Origin: Syngnathus acus
Lineage: Eukaryota; Chordata; Actinopteri; Syngnathiformes; Syngnathidae
Direction of reading: 5' to 3'
Length of the DNA: 64,000 nt
Assembly: GCF_901709675.1 (NCBI RefSeq)
Contig: NC_051088.1
Coordinates: 14,179,693-14,243,692 of the forward strand
Under the pieces are notes generated by a model, which ran no database searches, was not told the origin of the DNA, and worked only from the letters and a program-made list of their open reading frames with translations. Position 1 is the stretch's first letter. Every line of letters starts with the position of its first letter. The position numbers and the translations under genes are program-made. This document shows positions 38,113-50,575 of the stretch, one piece after another.

Positions 38113-41100
38113 TTTACATCGCCGCCGTGCAGTCTTTCATTTTTTTTCTGTAATGTAGTCGTGCATGAAGGAGGCGAGATGATTTCATTTCTTCAAGGGT
38201 TACGTGGTGGCAAAGGTTGTGATGCCCGTGGTGTCTATTTATGGATGGTGCCATAAAGAGCAGTGATGATTGATGCTTTTGATACATTTCTTGCATTACT
38301 TCTTTTCAATGGAAGATCTCAGTCTTCTGTCAAGAGATGAGCAGATGATTGCAATTGAACACCATGCCACTTTGCCTGCAAATGAAAAATCTCCTTTCTT
38401 TCCTTCCTTCCTTGCTTCCGCCTGCCCGCCCATCCGTCTTTTTCTTATTATATGCCCTTCCAGTCCCCTGAGAAAATAACTTACTTACAGCAACTTTGGC
38501 TTTGTTTTGTTTTCTTTGATTTCCTTCCCATACCTTTTATAACTGCTGATTTAAAAATTGGATCAACCTCCTGAATCGGTCCATTTGTAAACCCAGCCTT
38601 TTCAAGGGTGCGTGTTCTCCATGGATGGCCTTGAGGTTTAGCCTCGAACAAATGCCGCCATCAAAGGTTATAAAGTTCGACCTCACTCCCAACTTTTATG
38701 AAACACTTTACGACCACCCGCTCCATCGTCATTAAACTTGATTATTGCCGCTTTGCGGGGATGACAACCAAGAGACATCGCTGAGATCTTTATTCAGTGC
38801 TCATTTAAAGCAGTAAGACAGTAAGTGACAAATTCACTTCAAAACCGTTGAACTGCCCAAAGCTGGCTGGCCCAGATGAAATTGCACCTCGCTACAAAGC
38901 GATAAACTGCTCATGATAGCCGTAACTGAGTGTGATTCCTGCATGCGTCATGAAACAGGTAGCAGATGAGAGCTGGCAAGTGATTCAGACAAGTGCAGAC
39001 AAAATGACTTCTAAAACCACAAGATGACTGCGACAGCTTTAAGGCATTTGCCATCCCCAACTAACATCATGAGGGACGGCAATCGTTGAGTACTTGCCTG
39101 TTCTCACTGCTTCCCGCTCATCATCAGCGCGCAAATCATGTTGAACCTGTTGAAGCAGTGGAATAATGAACCTTGTGTCACAGATTTGTGATCATTTTTA
39201 TGTTTAAGAGAATAGTTGCATGCAGATAGGCACAAAAGAAGGTTTTGGAGCGATGATTGATTGGGTGAGGACTGTTTTCAATTATTTATAACAACTGTAA
39301 TTGATGTTTATGTTCATTTTATATCTGTTTTCCATTTGTTTGTCTGAATTTATTGATCACATTTTTTTAGTTTGAAAGACCCAGCCTGACAGTCATTTGT
39401 AACATTGGCATTTCCAAATCTTGCTTATAATCAAAATTCAGAATCCAATCATGTGATATAAGAATATATACACCCAAATGGGAAATAATGCAAGGTTTTA
39501 AGGGCCGGTTTCTGCTCGGGATTAGTTGTTGCACACGCACAAAAGTGCCAGGCAGACTCCTCTTGCCATCAGCAAGAGGGAAGCTCAGCCCAAGTTTCTA
39601 AATCCGGCAATCCACTATTTCTGTCTAGCTGCAGTTTGTCTAATTGGGTGGGACTTCTTCACTTACTTTTAGGTACAGCAGTCGTTTTCTTTGTAAGTAG
39701 GCCTACCGCCTAAAGAAATACTGAGCGCTCAAACTACCACAATCATGGCCAACATAGAAATACAGTAGCATACCAGGCCTAAATGTTCATTACAACTGAA
39801 CAGTTTAAAAATAGCAAAGCAAACAGTATGCAGGTAGTAATCTCATTTTGTGTCAGCTCTGCTCTGCACTAAATGCTTATAGATCCACGACTGAGATACT
39901 ATTTTCCCATTAACTTACCAGCCGCACCAAAAAAAGATAGATGCATTACACGTCCCTCTCCCTTCATATATCATGACTGACATGCAGTTGATGTAAGCAT
40001 GAGAATAATACCGGACTTGATTAATTACAGCCACGTGTCCTTCTGTGATCCACACACCAAAGTGAGGATTTGGATAAATATGAGGAAGCAGAATGTCATT
40101 GTCCCCGAGCAAAAAGCATCAACATATTGACTTTCAAGATCCTGCTTCAGGTCACCGTTGATTGCGTTGCACAAATTAGCCTCCGCGAGACTAATCGAAA
40201 AAACACAGCGGGACGCCGACGAGAGAGACGGAAGCTTTTGTTGTCCTTGTTAACACTTGTTTGGTGTACTTTGGCCAAACAATCACATCCTCGACAACTT
40301 TCTGAGCTATGTTTAACAAGATTAAATTGTAAAGGGAGACTGCCATTAGAGGCCTCGCTCGCCTCTGTGTTTCGCTTCATAATGGGCCTGGAGGGCTGCA
40401 GCATGCACCGTAGGTCCACTTAATGGCGTGCTGATGTTAGGAGCACATTACTCACAGAATCCTTGTCACTGCCCTTGCCCACCCCTAAGTCACACTCCCA
40501 CCCCGGCCTTCGGTACCACATCGCAGCTCGCTCCCCCGTAATGAGATGTCGGCATGCACACAAAGTCCTGATTAAAAATGCGACGGCTGCAGTATGGGAT
40601 GCTGCGTCTACCACTCCCAGCTTTCATGTTTGACACCTGTAAGTGGGGGATTATAAAATCACACTGCCTTGCTTGTCTTGCATACATACACACACATCCT
40701 GCAGCGGTGGTCTGCAGAGGCGGCTACAAAGCCTCGAGCACAGGATAAAAAAACAAGTGCAATTAACATTGCAAACACGGTTGAAGAAAAAGTTGTAAAA
40801 CAATAGAGGTGCATTTTACAATAATGTTTCATTGCTCATATCTACGGGTACCCGATGACTTTATTCATGAAAGTGCTGATTCAAAAAAAAAAAAAAAAAG
40901 AGCGCACTCTGCAGTTTAATCATGTTTGAGGGAGTTCAAATATATGCGCTAGAAAACAAAAGGGAGGGTTCACTGACTCCAGCAGAAACTCGGGCACTCA
41001 GCTGCAGTCCGATAAGAACGACATTCATATGCTCACAGTGTTTGTGCAATTAAGCTGAAATGTCACAGTAAAACAAAAGCAGTCAGTACTTGTGAAGTTG

Positions 41101-42019
41101 CTAATTGGTCCACACAACTATAAAAAGGAAAATGCATAGCTTTGAGCTTTAGCTTTTTTTTTTTTTCCTTTTCGCCGAGTGCGTTGGATGTGTAGTTGTT
41201 GCCTTCGGAGACATATGGCTCCAGCAGATACCAGTAACAACATCTCCGTGCAGACGAGTGCAACACTTGGAACAATTCTATCTGCACCCCTGTATCAGAT
41301 TCTGATGAGAATAGAAGATCAGAGAGCAATGGTCAGTGGCACACTTTTACAAGCCTCTTCAGAGAAATCTGTTGTAAGGGAAATGAGTCAATTCTGGTTT
41401 TATTTGTCTTATCAAAAATATCATGAATTCCTGTTGCAAATTTCTGTGACTCTATCCGCACCGAACTAAAGTGCTTTTAGATTCATAGGCAATGTAATGT
41501 GGGGACTAGTAAGTCAATAATTGCTGACTGTCACTGCAGTCCCAATAAATGAATCATATATATACAATTCACAAGAATATCCATAAATACCTTTGCTACA
41601 CTGAAACAATTATTTTTTTAAATACTCCATTGGTATTTTTACATTCATGAGGCTCTGGTGAGTTATCAATCTCACCAAGCCCCATGCAAAAGAAGCAGAG
41701 CGAGATGAGAAAGATGACATGGAACACTCTGTTTCCTCCGGCTTTTTTGAGAGATTCAGGTTCAAGTGTCAGTATGGTTCCGCTTCTAGTTTTGGACAGC
41801 TGCTGGTGCTCTCAAAGGAAAACATATCCAACTATGTGTTGCACCAAGGATCATGACTTATCTTCTCTGGCATACAGTCATGTTTGATCACTCATGCAAT
41901 AATGACTAATATTGGCTACCATATTGAGTCAAAAATATTGTATAAAAACACAGTAGAGGTGCATTTATATTTAGGCAAAACACAATTTAAATAGTTTTTT
42001 TTGTAAGCGCAAGTCAGAC

Positions 42020-42100
42020 ATAACGTAATTTCGATCTCTTTGTGTGTCTTGACGTGAAGAAATTGACAATAAAGCAGACTTTGACTTTGACTTTGACTTG
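42020..42100 (-). mobile_element. Retroposon 3' end with (GTCAAA)n tail
   Basis: Read on the minus strand the segment is (GTCAAA)3, then GTCTGCTTTATTGTCAATTT and CTTCACGTCAAGACACACAA and AGAGATCGAAATT. This is a recurrent fish retroposon terminus with a hexanucleotide tail (42080-42097 on the plus strand as TTTGAC x3). The 5' part is missing or unrecognised. Confidence 0.6.
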
Positions 42101-43756
42101 GCTGCCATTTTGTGCTGATGGATGATTTTGCAATTTAAATATACAGTCGACAAACATGCATATTTGAAGTTTTCGCAAAAAAATCGCATATTGGGACTCG
42201 TATACTTGCAAATTTTTTCTAGTTTTTCTTATTGTTATTATTGATTTTTCTTGATTTTCCCCCCCCATTATTTCTAGGATTTTTACCGACAGACAAACAC
42301 TGTTGAATGAATGATTAGACTAACTAAATGGTTGGGCGAAAGGGATCCCTTCATTTTTGATGGAATTTCCCCTTGTATAAATTCATAGATGCGCAATACT
42401 TCACTTACGTACAGATGTTAAACTTTTCATCTCATCTAAAACCATCTGCTCAGCACACACAATGAATACACTAAGCACTCAAACCAAATTCTCAATTCCC
42501 CATCTTTCACCTTCTCTCCTGTCATTTATAAAGTTTTAGCCCCGCAATGGTATGGTTCAAGTAAAAATGTCACCCAAAATCTTTTTGTAGCTCACTCAAC
42601 GCCTTTCCCCACCCTTGCACGCTTGTCACACGGCAGCCGCTTAATCCATTTAAAAACAAGTTGATAGACTGGTAATATGAATGAGACTGCTCGGCCATCT
42701 GGAGATCTGTCTTCATTAGGAGCGGATCTGGAAAGAGTTTCTATTAGCTCGCTATCAAGATGGGGCCTATGTGGAGGAAATTACCCATGTCACAAGACAA
42801 AGTGTGGGAAGCCCAGAGCCCAAAGCCCAACGGAGGATGAAAAGACTTAATCAAGGACAAGGACTGCTGGTGACAGGGCGGCATGATCAGACCGTGCTGG
42901 TCCAGATTACATGCCGTTTGACAGATTGACTTGTCCGCTGGAAGTTGGCGGCTCGGGAGAACAACCTCTCTGCCCTTTTGCTCCTCATGAAAAGGAGGTT
43001 TTGGGTCAGTATTTTGGGTTTACTGTCAAGGTTAGTAAGTGGAACACGTTTTTTGATGGAACCACAGCAGAGGGTTTGGAAATAAAGTCAGTTTTTCAAT
43101 CTAGGGGTTTGCAGGCAGCTATTAGAGGCATTCAAATTACAGCAAACATTAACAATTAAAAGGATGTGTTGGCATGAAATCATTGTTCTTGCACTCTTTT
43201 GCTGGGTTTTGCTTGTCACATTACTTCCTTTCTTTGGCCCATTTACCAACTTTGACAGAAAGTCCATATTCCATCAGCCATGTCGGTTTTTTTTATTTTT
43301 TTATTCAGTTCTTTAGGAAGCTCCTGCCCAGACTTTTGTCCAAATAATGAGTGTAGTTTTTCATTTGGTAGGTTTTCACAAAATGTCATCTCAGTTCACG
43401 TGACATTTTTCACGCCTTTATGGTAAAAGTGTCTTGATGTAGTTCAACAATGGATCCACACCAGACCACTTTTAGGATCATTACAAAATCGGCAGAATTT
43501 GCAGTGGGTAGAACTTAATGAATGGCAGAGATGAACACCTTTTAGGACACACAAAAAGAACACCTAGATTTCTCTCTTGATAAGCAGACAGACACTAAGG
43601 AAATGACTTATAAAGAACATCCAGTCCCTGTCTGGGGAATGACTATTTTATTTTATTTCATGTCTTTACGTCACAATAAAATGCTGCCATTATTTTTTTT
43701 ACCTGAGACTATTCCGTCCTACAAAAAATGAATGACCAACCCATGACTATTGCAGT

Positions 43757-43868
43757 CAAAGGACAGACACAATGTATAGACGGATAATCATTCCCAGTCA
43801 CATTCACACTTAATGTCATGAACCTTAATGTTCCCACGGCACGTTACTACTCCATTGAGCCACATACG
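43757..43868. repeat. Fragment of common fish repeat
   Basis: ATTCCCAGTCACATTCACAC followed further on by GGCACGTTACTACTCCATTG and AGCCAC aligns by eye with the standard ...CATTCACACTCACATTC ... GTTAACCACTAAGCCACCGTG fish repeat. It is decayed and shortened, and the family is the same as at 44300-44429. Confidence 0.45.
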
Positions 43869-44299
43869 GTTCTAGCGTTTAGCCGAGTGACCGTGTCATC
43901 CCCATTGTCATTCTTCTGCATCACTGCCAAATAATGAATGTGATTTACTGGATCTAGTCCATGGAGACAACAGTGTTAATTAACAAATAAGTAGCCAACA
44001 TTTGATTTACGCTCTCTCCTGGGAAGAGTGCTAAATGAAAAAAAATCATTGCCTAAAGCTGGGGAGGTCAAAGCTGTTCTGTCTGTTTAGATGTTGAAGC
44101 TGTCAGGTGAAAATGCACAGAGGGAAACAATTTTGGCTCTGAGGGATATTGTTGAATGATCAAATGGTGAAGTAGCATTAATTCATACTAATAACATTAC
44201 CTGCCTATAGGTGGCACATACTTGATTACTCGGTGAAGCTGTTAGGGCCCATATCGCCCTACTGTAATTAGAATTCAAGTTTTAGGAATGCAAAATGAA

Positions 44300-44429
44300 A
44301 TTAGGGTATCTGGAGAAAACACATACAAGCATGAGGAGGGTGTGCAAACATCACACAGAAAAGTCAGAGTCCAAATTTGAACCCCCAAGCTCCAAACTAT
44401 GACGCAGATGTGCCAGCTACTCGTCCACC
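44300..44429 (-). repeat. Fragment of common fish repeat, minus strand
   Basis: Read on the minus strand: GGTGGACGAGTAGCTGGCAC, then ATCTGCGTCATAGTTTGGAG, a tRNA-box-B-like GGGGGTTCAAATTTGGACTC, then TGTTTGCACACCCTCCTCAT and TTTTCTCCAGATACCC. This order (GTTAGCACRTCTGCCTCACAG / GGGTTCAAATCC / TGCATGTTCTCCC / GTTTTCTCCGGGTACTC) is that of a very common fish repeat. It is diverged but nearly full for this segment. Confidence 0.65.
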
Positions 44430-44466
44430 ATAATTGGTGTTTTTCCCCGTTATTTTCCATCAATGT

Positions 44467-45463
44467 TTAACGCAGGGGTGTCAAACTCATTTTTTTCGCG
44501 GGCCGCATTGTCGTCATAGTTTCTTTCGGAGGGCCATTATGACTGTCAACCCAAATAAATGTATGAGCACCTCATATTATAGACAGTATAAGCTACAGAA
44601 CAAACTGACAAATAACTCGTTTTCAAATCAGACTAGTAAAAACTGGTCAAATATTTAAAAAAAAAGAGAGATTTTTAAAAGTGAAGACAATTTGCAATTC
44701 TAGTGATGACACAAATTTGATGCACAAATTATCTTCGCGGGCCACATAAAATGATGTGGCGGGCCGTATCTGACCCCCGGGCCTTGAGTTTGACACCTGT
44801 GGTTCAAAGGGTACCTTTGGTCATTAGCCATATTAACATTTTTCTATTCTACGAATATGGCTTAATCAAATCCCTGAAGTTTATTTAAAAAAAAGCAACT
44901 CATGTAGGAAATAAATGGCCTTTAGAAGTGTGACATGGAAATACTGGGAGCCATGTTGCTTAGTTTGTGGCCCGGATCAGGCAGCTGCGTGACATCAGCA
45001 GGTTGATATCACCTTGGCTGTCTCCAATCTCGTTCCCAGCTTGGTGCAGTGCCAACAATTTTTGCCCTTAAACAGAGGAAAACTGATGTGAAAAGGCAGC
45101 AGCATCATGAAAAGAGATCCCAGAGACAGGTATGTATCTGTGATAAGCAGTTTTTGTCCCCGATTTTGATAAATTACTGGGCGATTATTACATTACCCTT
45201 AAATTTTAACATAATCGATTTCTTATAAAGGTAATATATAGGCCTGATTGGGGCGCCCCAAAACGGAATCAACTTTGTGACGTCATATCCGGGGCGCCAT
45301 ATTTCTTCCCCAGGCAGCAAAAGTGCCGGTCAAACGGCAATGTTACAGGCTATATATCGCTTGTCCCTAAGAGGTGTTGTGTTATTTCTTTTTTGATATT
45401 GTACATTTACTTTATACTAAATCAGTGCCTGTGTTATACAGGTTGACCAAAGGTACCCTTTAA
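44467..45463. mobile_element. TTAA-flanked inverted-repeat element split by the hAT MITE
   Basis: Perfect 16-bp inverted repeats AGGGTACCTTTGGTCA lie at 44808-44823 and, reversed, at 45444-45459. The right one is followed by TTAA (45460-45463). The left one is preceded by TCAA (44804-44807), which lies within the inner copy of the hAT target duplication. The outer copy of that duplication (44467-44470) still reads TTAA. The original element therefore was TTAA-AGGG...CCCT-TTAA, the target pattern of piggyBac-type elements, about 650 bp without the insert. There is no transposase frame. Confidence 0.7.
44473..44801 (-). mobile_element. hAT-type MITE, copy 2
   Basis: A 329-bp element, inverted relative to the copy at 8485-8807. 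The left end CAGGGGTGTCAAACTCA and the right end, read backwards CACAGGTGTCAAACTCA, are terminal inverted repeats. The internal GCGGGCCACATAAAATGATG is shared with copy 1. The flanking 8-mers GTTTAACG (44465-44472) and GTTCAAAG (44802-44809) match at 6 of 8 positions. It sits exactly at the left end of another inverted-repeat element. Confidence 0.85.
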
Positions 45464-47822
45464 CTTGTTTGACATTAATGTGAATGCCAAATCTAAAAAT
45501 ATCTTTTCTGTACTCTCATGCGCCAAATTAATACGCTGTGGCATGATGGGGTAATAAAGCTAATGTGTAGCATTTAGCGTACAAGTACGGTGCAACGTAT
45601 TTTCAACTTTTTGACGGGCAAAAATTCTTACTTCACTTTGGCAGCTCTTCATAGACAATGCATCCAATTCCCATCCAAATGTTACACCCAGCCAATCAAA
45701 GGCCCCGTCTTTCACCGCATTAGGGATGCTCCTGCGCAGATTTTTTTTGGTATGTGCACGTTTCAGTGTGTGCCAGTGGTTATGTAAAGAGTCTTGTCGC
45801 TAGGGGTTGTGCTGACACATGGGACCCTGCTCTTTTCTCTGAGCTACTGCCAAGAAAGAAGGCCTAGGGTTGTGAAAAAGGGTCAGAGGCACAGAGTGTA
45901 CACTAATGTACCCTCAAGTCAAAAATATGCTAGTCCAACTACAGTTGTCACAACAAAAACAAATGTGCAAGGGAGCCGCGGTCATCAGAAGTTGGCACTT
46001 AGGAGTCAGAATCGAAGGCTTGTTTTCCTGCCTCTCGATTGACCCTTGTCACGAATCGCCCGCAAAGATTTTGCGGGCCGGCGTCTTCCTGCGGGCTGCG
46101 GTTTTCCCCGCACAGCGACACTTGTCATCTTGAATGGTCGGCTGCAGGCAGTGTCGGAGCGATGTAGGCTCGAGCTGGTCTGTCGCCTGTCTCAACAAAA
46201 CATCCAACATCCATTCATTTACGGCCTACGCTGATTCGAAACGGCAGAGCGGTTAAACCTCAACAGAGAATAACCCTCATCAGGGTATCGTGTCATGCTC
46301 ACTTTGCGGCACAGCCATCATGCTGCCTTTTAAAACTGTTTAAAGCTGTTTTATCTTGCTCTGGTACCATAGTGGCCAAGCTGTGTTGCAAATGAACTTG
46401 CAGAGATGAAACAGAGAGAACAAAACAATTCTCTTTTGTCCCCGTGTCATGTCGATGTTCTCCACTTGTTTGGCTTGTATTATCAAGTATGCAAATTTAA
46501 TTCCACTTTGTTTCAGCAAATATGATCGTATTTGCTGGCCTTTTGAAATGACTTTTCTAACTGTTTAATTTCTTTCATCTTGTGCGAAATCTTTTATGTG
46601 TTGTGAATCTGAACAAAAGTAACGCCTCCAAAAAATCTGAAGGAATAGGCTACGTAAAATATTGTGACAGTTTTTTTGGTAATACTACTTCAACGTTTCT
46701 GGTATTAAAGCTTATGCCTGCTCATTAATTCAAAAAGGAATTTGCGTCTTATTGTAAAAAGGGAAACAATCCGTGGGAGTTTCAAGTAAATTAAGCTTCT
46801 TGACTGTTTTGATCCGAGACTTGATTTTTCAACACATTATTTTTTGTAATATTTTTTTAGTTTTGCCTAATGGTTAAGGCTATTTGAATTCGCAACAAGT
46901 TTCCCAGAGTTATTTTCTGCGCTCTTAGTTTTCTTCACCTTTCTCCTTTTTAAAATGCCTTAGATGCATAATATCCCAATGTGTGCATTTACCTAGTGAT
47001 GAAAAAACGATGAGAAATAGATGGTTGATTCAACAGCGCTAGCATGTGAATTGTCTTTGAGAAATATGTTGCATTCATTTTTAAAGAAATTCCTTTTTAA
47101 TTTTTTACCTTATCTTTCTACCCCACCCGTCCCCGCCACGTTCATTACTTCAGTGATGCCTCCCTGTGTGTAAGATGGATGGGTGTGTTTCAGCGTTGTC
47201 TTCATCTTTTTTAATCACATATTGAAGCCCATAGGAATTATGAAATATTGAAGATTCTTACACAGCGCATGCCATGTGAATGCATTGCGTGATGCTGGAA
47301 TGCAAAGCAGGGAAGATTCAGGCATTCCAATGTAGTTCTCCGAGGGATCCTCTTGCACTACTTTGAACAGTCGGGTGTTTGAGCTTGTGAACGTTCCCAC
47401 GGCTGGAGACAGGATAACAACGAGCGTAATCCAGGCGTGTCAAATCATACGACGTGGAGGGTCGAGAGTATTCAGATTATAGCTGATGATTTCGCTGAGG
47501 GGATCAAGACACAAGTGGAGGGGAGGGCCCCATTAGTCAAATCGTTCGTTTTAGCTTCCAAAATGATAGCAAGACGTTCCTTCATGGAAAGCATTTGGGA
47601 AAAGTTTGCAGTAAGGCAGTTTTGAAAGGTGACTCATAGCAGATCAGGTAATGGGTACTGCAAAAACTTTCATCAGAGTACTCCATTCTCCAGCATGACA
47701 TTCAAAAAGAATGGAGTGAAAGAGGAGTTCATGCGGAGGAGACATTCTATTAAATGTAGAAAGAAAATTGAACGTTATCCATATTTTCATCCAGTAGGTC
47801 AATACATTGCTTGATCAGAAAC

Positions 47823-47950
47823 TGGAGTCTATCCCAGGTGATTTGAGGTCGGCAGGTGTGGTGTGGGGGGTGCACAGTGGAACCGGCAACTCCCGGACTG
47901 ACTTGTAACGATAGTCAACCATTCACACACACCTTCGCACATCTGGACAA
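47823..47950 (+). repeat. Fragment of common fish repeat
   Basis: TGGAGTCTATCCCAGGTGAT followed by TTGAGGTCGGCAGGTGTGGT and later CAACCATTCACACACACC is a decayed copy of the segment that usually reads GGAGCCTATCCCAGCTGACT ... CAACCATTCACACTCAC. It belongs to the same family as the fragments at 15170, 43757 and 44300. Confidence 0.6.
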
Positions 47951-49796
47951 ACGAGACCACCCTCAGGTATGGTCAACGTCTGATGTACTTTCATCATTAC
48001 CTCATGTCCATCATGGTCTGGCATGGTGAGACAGAAGAAATGAGAAGACTTGACCTAAACTTAGGGCCACACTGTTGGAAATGAGAATAGCTAAGGGGAT
48101 TATGTGAGTTCATCTAAAAGCTCCACGGGCATTGTCACTGTGAGTGTACAAGCTCTCGGCTCTTCTTCTGCTGTCAAATGTCAGTAGGCAAACGAGCAAA
48201 AATTCATTGTCGATAGTGTCGTGATCCGGCACTGTACAGTAGCGAGTCTCCACTGGATCCACCCGCTGCATTCTTCCCTCCTGCACATGCTAAGGCACAT
48301 AAGTTCAAATCATTTCTGAACCTATTGAGTATTAACTGAGTCTGGTAATTGCTTTTTTTTTTTCATTTCTGAAAATAGACAACTGTGAGGCAGCTGCAAT
48401 ACATTTTCTACATTTATTATAAATTTAGCACGAGTGCTATAGTCATGTCTGCTTAAGGTTGCGCTTGATGCAGATGGGTTTTAATGTATAACCCTTCACA
48501 TGAGCCCGCCCCCAATTTGTATCTTTTTTCCCGTAAATTGCACTTCAAGTCTTTTTGCATTCATGTTCCAGATCTGAAAAAAAAGAAGAGGATATTTGGC
48601 CTTGTATTGCAGTTTAAAACTCTGCCCAAAGCACTGTTAATCAGAGATCCTCTATTTTCTCCACCAGAAGGTAAGGAGCCAAAAGGATTTTCAAATGTTA
48701 TTTTACTTTCATATCACAGCATATTACAAAATATATATTTTTTAAATGCACAGTACTTCAGTTTTGGTCAAATTTGAAGTTGGATTATGCACACTGTCAG
48801 AACAATGTGTTGCTGCAATCAAGGCTTGTGATAAATTGATAAATAATTTTTTACCACTACTGAAATGAAGTGCCTGGGGAAAGCAATGCAAAAATATTGA
48901 TCAAAGTTTCAAATGAATGCTTTTGAGGTTGCTGATAATGGGACCAGACCCAGATGGGTCATTGTGTCGGGTGATATGTGTGCTAGAAGCAAAGCTATCG
49001 ACAAAAGCAATTAACATGGGACGAGTAATGTGAACGTTAGCAATTTGTTCCACCTCCGCCTGAAGAAAACTGTTAATGGAACCATCTGCCATTGTTTTTT
49101 TTACAAGGACATATTTCTATGTAGTTATTCCAAATAGCCCCTGTGTGATCATGTGACATTCATTTATTCAAGAGTGACAAATTAAAACTGTGCCGCTCCA
49201 AAACATTAGCCAGTGAATCACTGCTTGTGTTCACTGTTGCTTGAGTGATGCTGAATATCACACTCTGAGCCAACTGTGAAGGAAATAATGCAAATATTTT
49301 TGCGCCTACTGGCGGATTTGGCGGCCATTTGTGTCTGGGTCTGCCACGGAATGGTTATCCATCTGCTGCAACTCCAAAAAGTGACACAAAAAAAATAGAT
49401 GCTTCATGCAAAGAACTGCTAGCCAGCCTCAATCCAAAGACACACAAATTAGAGCACTTTTAGTCTTGAATTTACAATTCCACTATAATTATTTGCCCAC
49501 TATGCATCTGAATCTACCTTGTAAAATGTTCTCTTAAACCTCAATGATCTAATTCAAGACCTCCTCATATCAGCGTCAGCAGCATTGTGATGGGACCATT
49601 TTACACAGAACAGTTGGACACTTTACAGCAATTAATTGCGTTCTATAATGAATCCTTGTCTTCCAGAAGAAGGAGGCATAATTGCTACCTTTTGGTGCAT
49701 CCTTACTGTTGTCTGAAAAGATAATAACAACTGGTCAAAGTACTTATTATAAACTGTTTTGGAAACTTGTAAATGCAAATCTTGGCTCAATTTAAA

Positions 49797-49818
49797 ATAA
49801 ATAAATAAATAAATAAAA
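49797..49818. repeat. (AAAT)n simple repeat
   Basis: Five AAAT (AATA) units. Low complexity. Confidence 0.9.
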
Positions 49819-50257
49819 TCTCCCTAACTCTAGCTGATGTTTAAATTAGTTTGACAGATTCCTGTACTGTATTTGCCCTGTGCTTGCCTGGCAGCGCTTC
49901 AGGATGGAAAACAAAACGGCCTCCTAAAATGTAGACACATCCATAAGGGCGAGCCTTACAACTGTTGTATGCCTAATCAACAGCCACTGTGAGAGTTATG
50001 GCTCATTAAACAAGCACTTTACAGTCACATTAATAATGCAGAGGCAATGTGAGCAGTATGATGTGCTCAAAGACCTGCCATCTTGTTAATGTATTACTCA
50101 TCGTACAGGTAAAAACGACAGCTTTGGGAGCAGTTGACATGACAATTACCACCCATATCATCAGGAACCCAGGTCGTAATTTGTCTGGGGATTAGCATAG
50201 GTGTTACCCAAGGTCTGCTCAGCCCTTCTCATCAGTTCATGTGGGCATTGATAGTGA

Positions 50258-50575
50258 TACCGTAATTTCTGGACCATAAATCGCACCCAAATATAAGACG
50301 CACTAGCTAGAATTAGGGGAAAATCCAGATTTGTTCATATAGTATAAGGCACACTAGACTATAAACACAGGTGTTTTAATTTCCGCATGTAGGAGAATAT
50401 GCACAATTCATACTAAATAATAAATGAATGAATAAATGAATGAATGAATGAATGAGAAAGAAATGAATACATAAAAACTATGAAAAAAATCCATAGATAA
50501 ACTGCTCTGGACTATAAACCGCAGGGTTCAAAGCATGTGCAAAACCTAGCGGCTTATAGTCTGGAAAATACAGTA
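50258..50575. mobile_element. DNA transposon MITE (TACCGTAATTTCTGGACCATAA ends)
   Basis: The left end TACCGTAATTTCTGGACCAT and the right end, read backwards TACTGTATTTTCCAGACTAT, are terminal inverted repeats of about 25 bases. Internal copies of ACTATAAACCGCAG and TATAAGACGCAC suggest subterminal repeats. A degenerate (GAAT)n tract lies at about 50423-50456. TA at the outer bases would fit a Tc1/mariner-like target, but the class is not proven. A lone right end of the same family is at 26287-26313. Confidence 0.7.
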
